Program-made: the position numbers and the translations under genes | Assembly (NCBI GenBank): GCA_021736565.1 | Contig: JAIPFO010000146.1 | Location: forward strand, 1 to 8,512 | DNA from: Phycisphaerae bacterium | GTDB taxonomy: Bacteria; Planctomycetota; Phycisphaerae; Sedimentisphaerales; SM23-30 | Direction: 5' to 3' | DNA length: 8,512 bases | Notes under the pieces: generated by a model | Databases searched by the model: none | Told to the model about the DNA's origin: nothing | The model's input: the letters and a program-made list of their open reading frames with translations, nothing else | In this document: positions 1-6,114 of the stretch, in pieces | How the letters are laid out: each line of letters opens with the position of its first letter | How positions within the stretch are numbered: the stretch's first letter is position 1

Positions 1-1
1 C

Positions 2-460
2 AAGGTACGCACCTACGACCTCAAGCCGGAAATGTCCGCTGACGGGGTAGGCGATGTGGTCATGGAACGGCTGGCCAAAGATGAATTCGACGTCATGATG
101 ATCAATTTTGCCAACCCAGACATGGTGGGCCATACCGGCGATATGGACGCCGCGATCAAGGCGGTTGAAACCGTTGATCGCAATGTCGGCAGAATCGTCG
201 ATAAGATCCTTAAGATGGGCGGCTCAGCCATTATCACCGCGGACCATGGCAATGTCGAGTTGATGTTCGACGAATCCACCAACGGCCCATACACGGCACA
301 TACAACTTACCCGGTCCCTTTGATCGTGGTGGATGAAAAGTACAAATCCTGTACGCTCCGCCAGGGCGGCCGTTTGGCAGATGTTGCCCCAACCGCCTTG
401 CACATCATGGGCCTTGAGAAGCCCGAAGAGATGACCGGGGAGTCCTTGATCGTGGAATGA
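2..460 (+). CDS. gpmI: 2,3-bisphosphoglycerate-independent phosphoglycerate mutase, C-terminal part (5' truncated by window)
   Basis: This cytosolic glycolytic enzyme interconverts 3- and 2-phosphoglycerate using two metal ions, usually Mn2+, and belongs to the alkaline phosphatase superfamily. The frame is open from base 2, so the start lies outside the window; about 152 C-terminal residues of a usual ~510 are present. Seen directly: NFANPDMVGHTGD (bases 104-142), which carries the family's metal-binding Asp and His; ADHGN (bases 239-253), the second Asp-His metal pair; and AHTTYPVPLI (bases 296-325), with the last metal-binding His. The C-terminus PTALHIMGLEKPEEMTG is typical of the family. 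All metal ligands expected in this part are intact, so the gene looks functional. A likely intrinsic terminator follows nine bases after the stop, suggesting it is not co-transcribed with recQ. Confidence 0.97.
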   Translation, partial: KVRTYDLKPEMSADGVGDVVMERLAKDEFDVMMINFANPDMVGHTGDMDAAIKAVETVDRNVGRIVDKILKMGGSAIITADHGNVELMFDESTNGPYTAHTTYPVPLIVVDEKYKSCTLRQGGRLADVAPTALHIMGLEKPEEMTGESLIVE

Positions 461-468
461 ACAACGCC

Positions 469-497
469 AGCGTCATCATTATTTTGAGACGTTTTTT
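469..497 (+). terminator. Probable intrinsic terminator after gpmI
   Basis: AGCGTC (469-474) pairs with GACGTT (488-493) with one G-U pair. After a bulged A475, TCA (476-478) pairs with TGA (485-487), closing a 6-base loop TTATTT. A T-run (492-497) follows directly. The stem is imperfect and only moderately GC-rich, so termination may be partial. The position between gpmI and recQ fits a transcript end. Confidence 0.5.
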
Positions 498-544
498 CGC
501 ATCGGATCTTTCATACATAGTTTTTGACTTTTGACGCGTTCCTC

Positions 545-2374
545 ATGATAAATAAAATCCAAAAAGTCTTAAAAAAATACTGGGGATACGACAGTTTCCT
601 GCCGCTCCAGCGTGAAGCCATGCAATCGGCCGGCACGAACCACGATTCGCTGGTCGTCTTGCCGACCGGTGGCGGAAAATCACTATGCTACCAGGCCCCC
701 GCGGTGACCATGGAAGGGATGGCGATTGTCGTTTCACCGTTAATCTCACTGATGAAAGACCAGGTCGATTCACTGAACGAATGCGGTATCCCCGCCGCCC
801 GTATTGACAGCACCCAAAATGCCCTGGAGCAGCGGGACATATGCGCCCAAATCCGAAATAACCAATTAAAATTGCTCTATGTTTCACCCGAAAGGCTTAT
901 TGGCGGCAATTTCCTGTCATTTCTTACCCGTGCTCACATTTCCATGATCGCTATTGACGAGGCCCATTGTGTGAGCATGTGGGGCCACGACTTTCGGCCG
1001 GAATACCACAAACTCAGCCTGCTCAAGCAAACCTTTCCCAATATCGCTGTCCACGCCTATACCGCCACCGCCACCGAGCAGGTTCGAATGGATATCATTG
1101 CACGGCTCACGCTGGACAATCCCACCGTACTGATCGGGTCATTCGACCGGCCCAACCTCACTTATAAATTCCAGCGGCGGGATAACCTCATCGACCAGCT
1201 CACCGAGATTATCGACCGCCACCAAGATGAATCCGGCATCATTTACCGCATCAGTCGTAAAGATGTTGAAGAAACCTGCCAGAAACTTTGCAAAAAAGGC
1301 TATCGCGCCGCACCCTACCACGCCGGGATGGAAGACAATAAGCGACAGAAAAACCAGGATGCTTTCATCAAGGAAAAGGTTGATATTATTGTCGCGACGA
1401 TCGCCTTTGGGATGGGCATCGATAAATCCAATGTCCGCTATGTGATTCACGCCGGGATGCCAAAATCACTGGAAAACTACCAGCAGGAATCCGGACGGGC
1501 CGGACGAGACGGGCTGGAAGCCGAATGCCATCTGATCTATTCCGGTAACGACTTCCATATCTGGAGCTTTATCATGCAGGATATGGAGGCCAGGGCCAAA
1601 AAAATCGCCATGGACAAGCTTAACCACATGTTTCAGATATGCTCGGGAATCACCTGCCGCCACCAGGCCATTCTTTCATATTTCGATCAATCGCTCGACA
1701 AAGACAACTGTGGGGCCTGTGACGTCTGCCTCGGGGAGGTGGACACCCTGGACGATGCCCAGATCATTTCGCAGAAAATCCTCTCCAATATCCTGCGGCT
1801 CGACCAACACTATGGCGCCGAATACAATGCCCTGGTGCTCACCGGGTCGCGCGATATGCGAATCCTGGAAAACCGTCACGATCAGCTCTCAACCTACGGG
1901 CTGCTCTCTGAAACACCCAAAAAAGTCGTTCGCGACTGGATCGGGCAACTGACCGCCCAGGGCTGTATCAAGCCCGCCGGCGAGTATAACGTCTTAAACG
2001 TGGCCGAACCGGGTTGGGATGTACTTCGCGGTAAAAGCACCCCCCGGCTGCTCAAACCCGCCAAAAAGAAAAAAACTACGGTCACCAAATCATCGTCCGC
2101 TGGCAGCGAATCCTGGCAGGGGGTCGATCGTGCCCTGTTTGAGATCCTGCGAATTCTTCGACGAGATACCGCCAGCAGTAAAGGGATCCCGGCTTATCTG
2201 GTCTTCGGCGACACCTCCCTGCGGGATATGGCACGGCTGCGCCCCACCACCCCGGAAAACTTCCTCCAGGTCCACGGCGTCGGCGAACAGAAACACAAAC
2301 AATACGGCAAGATATTCATGAAAGCGATTACCCGGCATTGCCAGGCCAATAATCTCGAGATGAACGTTATTTGA
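545..2374 (+). CDS. recQ: ATP-dependent DNA helicase RecQ
   Basis: This is a 3'-5' superfamily 2 helicase that unwinds forked or recombination intermediates during DNA repair. From the ATG at 545 it has 609 residues, typical of bacterial RecQ. Residue numbers here count from the alternative TTG at 524; subtract 7 for the ATG. Visible in order: motif 0 (GYDSFLPLQREAM, 21-33), Walker A LPTGGGKS (46-53), DEAH box (145-148) with aromatic-rich loop HCVSMWGHDFRPEY, motif III TATAT (180-184), motifs V-VI with FGMGIDK and QESGRAGRDG (321-330), zinc-binding cysteines C378, C396, C399 and C402, a winged-helix RQC region (about 410-500), a basic Lys/Ser linker (511-528), and an HRDC domain (about 532-602). 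All catalytic motifs are intact. The ATG was chosen because homologues start shortly before motif 0; neither start has a clear Shine-Dalgarno. In motif IV the common Cys of IIYC is Arg (IIYRISRKDVEE). Confidence 0.97.
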   Translation: MINKIQKVLKKYWGYDSFLPLQREAMQSAGTNHDSLVVLPTGGGKSLCYQAPAVTMEGMAIVVSPLISLMKDQVDSLNECGIPAARIDSTQNALEQRDICAQIRNNQLKLLYVSPERLIGGNFLSFLTRAHISMIAIDEAHCVSMWGHDFRPEYHKLSLLKQTFPNIAVHAYTATATEQVRMDIIARLTLDNPTVLIGSFDRPNLTYKFQRRDNLIDQLTEIIDRHQDESGIIYRISRKDVEETCQKLCKKGYRAAPYHAGMEDNKRQKNQDAFIKEKVDIIVATIAFGMGIDKSNVRYVIHAGMPKSLENYQQESGRAGRDGLEAECHLIYSGNDFHIWSFIMQDMEARAKKIAMDKLNHMFQICSGITCRHQAILSYFDQSLDKDNCGACDVCLGEVDTLDDAQIISQKILSNILRLDQHYGAEYNALVLTGSRDMRILENRHDQLSTYGLLSETPKKVVRDWIGQLTAQGCIKPAGEYNVLNVAEPGWDVLRGKSTPRLLKPAKKKKTTVTKSSSAGSESWQGVDRALFEILRILRRDTASSKGIPAYLVFGDTSLRDMARLRPTTPENFLQVHGVGEQKHKQYGKIFMKAITRHCQANNLEMNVI

Positions 2375-2558
2375 GGTTTGTCTCAAAAGTCGATATTGAT
2401 GCGAAAAATGCCGATTAGACACCGGAATCAACACTTTAAAATCTCAGAACGCCAGCATCGTATTTTAAGCCAGCACCCTTCATTCTCTTGTCGTCAATTT
2501 CAGCGATTGTGCATCTTTTTGGGTCTCAAAAAATATTTTCCTCTTGTAAAAATCCCAG

Positions 2559-2587
2559 TTGTATTCGCCCGCTCTCTATGTTATATT
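2559..2587 (+). promoter_or_regulatory. Candidate sigma70-type promoter with extended -10, upstream of ald
   Basis: TATATT (2582-2587) matches the -10 consensus at five of six positions. It is preceded by TG at 2579-2580 with one base between, which gives an extended -10 (TGnTATATT). A weak -35, TTGTAT (2559-2564), sits at 17-bp spacing. Transcription would start near 2594, leaving an ald leader of about 280 nt. This rests on consensus match only. Confidence 0.4.
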
Positions 2588-2613
2588 GTCCCGCTTGATA
2601 GCGTCCCCCTTAC

Positions 2614-2642
2614 TTGACGCCAGCGTCATACCAATCTTTAAA
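2614..2642 (+). promoter_or_regulatory. Candidate promoter with a palindromic operator over its -35 box
   Basis: TTGACG (2614-2619, five of six to consensus) and TTTAAA (2637-2642, four of six) are separated by exactly 17 bp. The perfect inverted repeat TGACGC-CA-GCGTCA (2615-2628) covers the -35 and the start of the spacer, the classic place for a repressor site. The cognate regulator is unknown. The next gene downstream on this strand is ald. Confidence 0.42.
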
Positions 2643-2691
2643 TCCCATTTTCTACGCTTTAAACGGTGATATAAAGGACAAAAATCAACTA

Positions 2692-2722
2692 TTGACGCCA
2701 AAACACCGACTCACACTGTAAT
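2692..2722 (+). promoter_or_regulatory. Weak alternative promoter nearer to ald
   Basis: TTGACG (2692-2697) is followed by TGTAAT (2717-2722, five of six to the -10 consensus), but the spacing is 19 bp, longer than optimal. It shares the nine-base string TTGACGCCA with the palindromic site 78 bp upstream, so the -35 half may instead be a regulator half-site. It would give an ald leader of about 145 nt. Confidence 0.25.
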
Positions 2723-2787
2723 GCGACTCCTTCAGGCATATCCTGCTTGAACACGTATGACAAAAAAAATTCAACAGAGAAGCTTAT

Positions 2788-2824
2788 GCCCCATCGAAAC
2801 GGACAAATTCAGTTGAGATGGGCC
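2788..2824 (+). promoter_or_regulatory. Leader hairpin upstream of ald
   Basis: CCCATC (2790-2795) pairs with GATGGG (2817-2822). Inside, after a 2x2 internal loop, AAC pairs with GTT. The sequence just after is T-rich (CCTCTTATTTT), so a weak attenuator-like function is conceivable. It ends about 50 bases before the ald start and leaves the ald ribosome site free. No known riboswitch consensus was recognised. Confidence 0.25.
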
Positions 2825-2872
2825 TCTTATTTTCCACAAATAAAAAGGCACTAAGAAAACAGGAAAACCAAA

Positions 2873-3985
2873 ATGATTATCGCCACCCCCAAAGAAATTA
2901 AAACTCACGAATATCGCGTTGGCTTGACGCCTTCCTGCGTTAAATCCTTTGTCGCTCGCGGCCACACCGTTCTGGTCGAGAAAGACGCCGGCCTGAATAC
3001 CAGTTTCTCTAACGAGGAATATCAGGACGCCGGGGCAACGATCCTGTCGGACAGGCAAAAGCTCTATGATGACGCCGAAATGATCATTAAGGTCAAAGAA
3101 CCGATCCGCCCAGAATATGACCTGCTCCATGACGGGCAGATCCTCTATACCTACCTCCATCTGGCGGCCAATCAAGAACTCACCGCGGTTCTGCTGGATA
3201 AAAACATTACCGCCATCGCCTATGAGACCATCGAAACACCCGTTGGGGCCTTGCCCTGCCTAAAGCCCATGAGCGAAATCGCCGGGCGACTGGCCGTTCA
3301 GGAAGGCGCCAAATACCTCGAAAAACCCTTCGGCGGACGGGGCATCCTGCTCGGCGGTGTACCGGGGATCCAACGCGGTAAAGTGGCCATACTCGGTGGT
3401 GGTGTGGCTGGGACGAACGCCTGTAAAATTGCCGTTGGGATCGGGGCCGATGTAACGATCCTCGATATCAGCTCGGACCGTCTGGCCTACCTGGACGATA
3501 TTTTCGGACCCCGAATCAACACGCTCTATAGTAATGACTGCAATATCGAAAAAATCTGTGCCGAATCCGATGTGATCATCGGCACGGTTCTGGTGCATGG
3601 GGCCAAGGCCCCCCGCCTCATCCGTAAAGAACACCTGGCGATAATGAAACAAGGAGCAGTCCTGGTCGATGTCTCTATCGATCAAGGCGGTTGTATCGAA
3701 ACCTCGGTCCCCACAACGCACGATGACCCCATTTACGTTATCGACGATATCGTCCACTATTGCGTGGCCAATATGCCCGGTGCCGTGGCCCTCTCATCAA
3801 CCCTGGCCCTCACCAGCACCACCCTCCATTATGGCCTGATCATCGCCGAGCTTGGCCCACTAAACGCCTGTAAATCCTCCTCCGATATCGCCCTGGGGAT
3901 GAACTGCCCCCAGGGGAAATGCACCTATCAAGGGGTCGCCGAGAGCCATGATATCCCATACACGCCTCTGGAAACGCTGTTATAG
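2873..3985 (+). CDS. ald: Alanine dehydrogenase (NAD+-dependent)
   Basis: This enzyme reversibly deaminates L-alanine to pyruvate and ammonia with NAD+. It is cytosolic, and its relatives are hexamers. The 370 residues match the family length, and key residues fall at the family numbering: R15 and K75 (substrate binding), H96 (catalytic, in YTYLHLAA), D270 (catalytic, in VSIDQGG), the Rossmann loop GGGVAG (175-180), and D198 at the end of the second strand, which holds the NAD ribose. The segment DDIVHYCVANMPGAV (291-305) is a strong family signature. The ATG has a good ribosome site, AGGA at 2861-2864, eight bases upstream. The protein carries ten cysteines, three clustered near the end (C333, C345, C350), more than I expect for the family. 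It converges with the TauE gene. Regulation may involve the palindrome and leader upstream. The identification is firm; whether it works in alanine breakdown or synthesis is not shown. Confidence 0.97.
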   Translation: MIIATPKEIKTHEYRVGLTPSCVKSFVARGHTVLVEKDAGLNTSFSNEEYQDAGATILSDRQKLYDDAEMIIKVKEPIRPEYDLLHDGQILYTYLHLAANQELTAVLLDKNITAIAYETIETPVGALPCLKPMSEIAGRLAVQEGAKYLEKPFGGRGILLGGVPGIQRGKVAILGGGVAGTNACKIAVGIGADVTILDISSDRLAYLDDIFGPRINTLYSNDCNIEKICAESDVIIGTVLVHGAKAPRLIRKEHLAIMKQGAVLVDVSIDQGGCIETSVPTTHDDPIYVIDDIVHYCVANMPGAVALSSTLALTSTTLHYGLIIAELGPLNACKSSSDIALGMNCPQGKCTYQGVAESHDIPYTPLETLL

Positions 3986-4001
3986 CGATTGGGACGCTTT
4001 C

Positions 4002-4745
4002 TTACCCGGCCATCGCCAGTATCTGCCCAACAATAATTTTCAACGCGATCAGCGTCAAAATAACCTTTATCACCTTTTTGAACGTTGCGTCTGATACTTT
4101 ATTGATCATTTTTTTACCGGCCAATGTTCCAACGATCACTGCTGTGCATAATCCCAGTAAAACAGGCCAGTGCACAAAGACATTCATCCCGATAAAACCG
4201 AAGAATGGTATCTTCAAAATATGACAGACCACCTGGCAGGTCGCCTTGGTGGCCACCAACTCTTCCTTGATCACATCTTCCCGCACAAAGAAAACCGCGA
4301 TAAACGGCCCGATCGCACCAAAGAATATCCCGATCACCCCGGCCACCAATCCCACTGGCACAAAGATACCAAATGGCCGACTCATCTTCTTCTTCCCTTT
4401 GGGTAGCCAGGTTACTACCAGAATAAAAAATCCCATCAATAACTTCACCACCGTTTCATCCAGCAGCCGAAACAGAAAAAGCCCTGCAACCATCCCCGGC
4501 ACCAGCCCGATTAGAAAAAATCCAATTATCTTCCACTTGACATGGGATAGAAAAAGCAATACCCGCGTCCCATTGCTCACCACCTGCACCGCACCATGCA
4601 GCGGCACCACATACCCCGCCTCCACCACCAGCGCAATCACCCCCAGCAAAACAGTCCCGCCCCCCAGCCCCGTCATGCCCGATATAAACGAACAGACCAG
4701 TGCCGCGATAGCTAATAGGATAAATGACAATAGTGATAATGACAT
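4002..4745 (-). CDS. TauE/SafE-family membrane permease (substrate unknown)
   Basis: This is an integral inner-membrane protein of the TauE/SafE (DUF81) family, whose members are proposed to move sulfite, sulfoacetate or other organic anions; the substrate cannot be read from sequence. From the ATG at 4745 it has 247 residues, within the family range, with about seven to eight hydrophobic segments. The motif SGMTGLGGGT (about residues 20-31) in the first half is partly echoed by GVIGIFFGAIGPF (about 136-148) in the second, consistent with the internal duplication known for this family. ATKATCQVV (about 165-173) is another typical element. The in-frame TTG at 4781 would add 12 polar residues before the first membrane helix and lies upstream of the likely transcription start, so the ATG is preferred. 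It converges with ald and lies just downstream of the terminator of the GldF-GldG-DUF4340 operon, so it is probably a separate unit. Confidence 0.9.
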   Translation of the reverse strand: MSLSLLSFILLAIAALVCSFISGMTGLGGGTVLLGVIALVVEAGYVVPLHGAVQVVSNGTRVLLFLSHVKWKIIGFFLIGLVPGMVAGLFLFRLLDETVVKLLMGFFILVVTWLPKGKKKMSRPFGIFVPVGLVAGVIGIFFGAIGPFIAVFFVREDVIKEELVATKATCQVVCHILKIPFFGFIGMNVFVHWPVLLGLCTAVIVGTLAGKKMINKVSDATFKKVIKVILTLIALKIIVGQILAMAG

Positions 4746-4779
4746 GTCACACAAACTACCATTAAGCGATGACGTTGGC

Positions 4780-4785
4780 AATATA
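4780..4785 (-). promoter_or_regulatory. Candidate -10 box for the TauE-family gene
   Basis: On the minus strand TATATT (five of six to the -10 consensus) lies at the end of the T-run of the preceding terminator, 34 bases before the ATG at 4745. No good -35 is visible at the right distance. If used, transcription would start near 4773, which excludes the TTG at 4781 as start codon. Terminator read-through is the alternative source of expression. Confidence 0.25.
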
Positions 4786-4823
4786 AAAAAAGACGCAAGA
4801 ACAGCTAATGGCTCTTGCGTCTT
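4784..4823 (-). terminator. Strong intrinsic terminator of the GldF-GldG-DUF4340 operon
   Basis: AAGACGCAAGA (4790-4800) and TCTTGCGTCTT (4813-4823) form a perfect 11-bp stem around a 12-base loop. On the minus strand it is followed by a run of seven T before ATA. It starts about 40 bases after the DUF4340 stop codon and clearly ends that transcript. On the plus strand the sequence after the stem (ATTTATC) is only loosely T-rich, so it may also weakly stop transcripts running antisense through the TauE gene. Confidence 0.92.
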
Positions 4824-4862
4824 ATTTATCTAAAAATGTAAAAAGATGTTCATAGTGGTTAT

Positions 4863-6032
4863 TTATTCAGGTTTGGCCTCACCGGCATCCGCGCCCGCTT
4901 TGGGCTTTTCTTCAACCGGAACATCTTCGATCAGCTCATCCAGTTTCTTGGTGAGGTTACCCGCCTGCCACGAAGGAATTTCATACACCCAGCCGGTGTG
5001 TTTTTTAGTGAAATCCCCTGATGCCTGATACGCCTTGATCTTGGCATCATTTTCTTCGATCTTCTCGTCCGATTCCGTCTGCTGGCCGGTACTCATCGTC
5101 TGGTTGATCTTTTTCTGGATCTCCTGCAGACCCTTCATATCGCCAAAACTCGACTGACAGACCGCATAGGTCTTATCGCCCTCTTGAGCCATTTTAAAGG
5201 TGCATATCGTCGAATCTTTCAACTCCACAACGTAAGTGATATTGAAATCAAGATTTTTCGTCTCAGCCGATTCCTGCTGCACCCCCGCCATCTCCAACCG
5301 GGTCGCTGCCGAAAAGACACTATTGTATTCAGTCCCTTTCGCCTGCTTGCCCTCGGGGATATTCTCCAAGGCGGCATTGCCCTCTTGGTCCGACTTGATC
5401 GTATAGCTCCGCTGGCCGTGCGAAACCGTTACCCGGGCAATATTCTCCTTATCGACCATAAAGAGCTTCTTCTCGGCATAATTCAGCCCGGTCATCTGCA
5501 GCCATTTCACATTGGGCGACACATAAACCTGGTTGCTTACCTTGTTATCGTCACTGATCTGGCGAACATAGGAGCCGCCGGCCTGGGGGTCGCGCTTGCC
5601 GATGATCAACCCGGTGATCAGCTTGTCATCTTTATCATAGAAGCGAACGATATTCTTAGTCACCCGATCTTCTTTGCCCTTAATGTCGATATCCACTTCC
5701 AGATCGGCATGGTTCTCCGGATTATCCGTGACCATTTCGGCCACCTTAATATCCAGGCAATTGCCGATCAGTTCATTGACCTTGGAGGTCAGGGCCGGAT
5801 AATTATCCATATCGGCCAGCACAAACTGCTTGCCCTGAAGGATCAGGTTGGCATGTTTCTCGCCGGCCCCCAATTCGATCCGGGCAATAACCTTGGTATC
5901 CAACCCCTGTATCAAGGGCCGTTCCACTTGGGTCGTTTTTTTAACCCGGTTGCTCATCGCCGAGATCGCCACCGCCAGCACAACCATCACCGCCGCGACA
6001 AGTCCTAAAACTGCTAACTTTTTATCACTCAT
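4863..6032 (-). CDS. DUF4340 domain protein, membrane-anchored, partner of GldG-type ABC system
   Basis: This is a 389-residue protein of unknown biochemical role. It has a short basic N-terminus, one membrane helix (about residues 6-26), and a large predicted periplasmic part. The DUF4340 region is roughly residues 60-260, with beta-rich elements and the segment KWLQMTGLNYAEKKLFMVDK (177-196). The C-terminal stretch GWVYEIPSWQAGNLTKKLDELI (347-368) resembles the recurrent end of this family. The last 20 residues are a Glu/Lys/Pro/Ala-rich tail. It is the last gene of the operon, 82 bp after gldG, and is followed by a strong terminator. DUF4340 genes commonly sit beside GldG-type genes, which supports a shared envelope complex; the function is inferred from that context only. 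The start ATG has a weak GA-rich ribosome site (GTGAGATGA) about five bases upstream. No lipobox is visible, so the N-terminus is more likely an uncleaved anchor than a lipoprotein signal. Confidence 0.85.
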   Translation of the reverse strand: MSDKKLAVLGLVAAVMVVLAVAISAMSNRVKKTTQVERPLIQGLDTKVIARIELGAGEKHANLILQGKQFVLADMDNYPALTSKVNELIGNCLDIKVAEMVTDNPENHADLEVDIDIKGKEDRVTKNIVRFYDKDDKLITGLIIGKRDPQAGGSYVRQISDDNKVSNQVYVSPNVKWLQMTGLNYAEKKLFMVDKENIARVTVSHGQRSYTIKSDQEGNAALENIPEGKQAKGTEYNSVFSAATRLEMAGVQQESAETKNLDFNITYVVELKDSTICTFKMAQEGDKTYAVCQSSFGDMKGLQEIQKKINQTMSTGQQTESDEKIEENDAKIKAYQASGDFTKKHTGWVYEIPSWQAGNLTKKLDELIEDVPVEEKPKAGADAGEAKPE

Positions 6033-6059
6033 AAAATCATCTCACTTATTATCTTAAAA

Positions 6060-6101
6060 ATCTGTCATTGATTATTTGTACATCCAAAGAACCATCTGTC
6101 A
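6060..6101 (-). repeat. Pair of 8-bp direct repeats upstream of the DUF4340 gene
   Basis: ATCTGTCA occurs on the plus strand at 6060-6067 and 6094-6101 (TGACAGAT on the coding strand), 34 bp apart, near three helical turns. One copy overlaps the candidate -35 box and the other sits near the predicted transcription start. This arrangement could bind a regulator, but a pair of 8-mers can arise by chance. Confidence 0.3.
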
Positions 6102-6102
6102 A
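6075..6102 (-). promoter_or_regulatory. Candidate internal promoter for the DUF4340 gene
   Basis: On the minus strand a perfect -35 TTGACA (6102-6097) is followed after 16 bp by TACAAA (6080-6075), four of six to the -10 consensus. Transcription would start near 6068, giving a leader of about 36 nt. It lies in the 82-bp gap after gldG, so DUF4340 may be made both from the operon transcript and independently. Confidence 0.4.
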
Positions 6103-6114
6103 TACAGACACGCT

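Larger units (their letters stand above)
2375..2872 (+). other. 498-bp intergenic region between recQ and ald
   Basis: No convincing gene is visible here on either strand. The stretch is more AT-rich than the flanking genes. It holds several promoter-like elements (around 2559-2587, 2614-2642 and 2692-2722), a perfect palindrome at 2615-2628, a second copy of TTGACGCCA at 2692-2700, and a small hairpin at 2788-2824 just before ald. No strong terminator for recQ was found: the only hairpin at its stop (TTTGAG 2370-2375 with CTCAAA 2382-2387) lacks a T-run. The region is longer than a simple promoter needs, so an untranslated leader or a small RNA is possible but unproven. Confidence 0.6.

Noticed and set aside
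464..476. 13-base match ACGCCAGCGTCAT shared with 2617-2629 as a second operator
   Set aside because: The left arm here is CAACGC instead of TGACGC, and this copy is better explained as part of the gpmI terminator stem. A single 13-mer match is not surprising by chance.
2370..2387. Hairpin TTTGAG/CTCAAA at the recQ stop as a terminator
   Set aside because: The stem is only six bases, AT-rich, overlaps the stop codon, and no T-run follows.
2378..2617. 79-codon frame just after recQ, starting TTG
   Set aside because: It has a non-ATG start, no ribosome site, AT-rich sequence without coding-like codon use and no known motif. It overlaps promoter-like elements. Most likely non-coding.
3260..3757. 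165-residue minus-strand frame inside ald
   Set aside because: It lies fully within a gene with all catalytic residues at family positions. It has no ribosome site or recognisable domain.
3984..4000. Possible bidirectional terminator between convergent ald and TauE genes
   Set aside because: AGCG/CGCT gives only a four-base stem with a short broken T-run, too weak to call.
4246..4833. 195-residue plus-strand frame over the TauE-family gene
   Set aside because: It is Ser/Thr/Pro/Asn-rich, as expected from the complement of a hydrophobic membrane gene, and runs through the terminator. No motif was found.
5184..6008. 274-residue plus-strand frame antisense to the DUF4340 gene
   Set aside because: Its composition (rich in His, Ile, Asp, Gly, Leu) is what antisense reading of this gene produces. 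It has no recognisable domain, and the minus-strand gene has family motifs and operon context.
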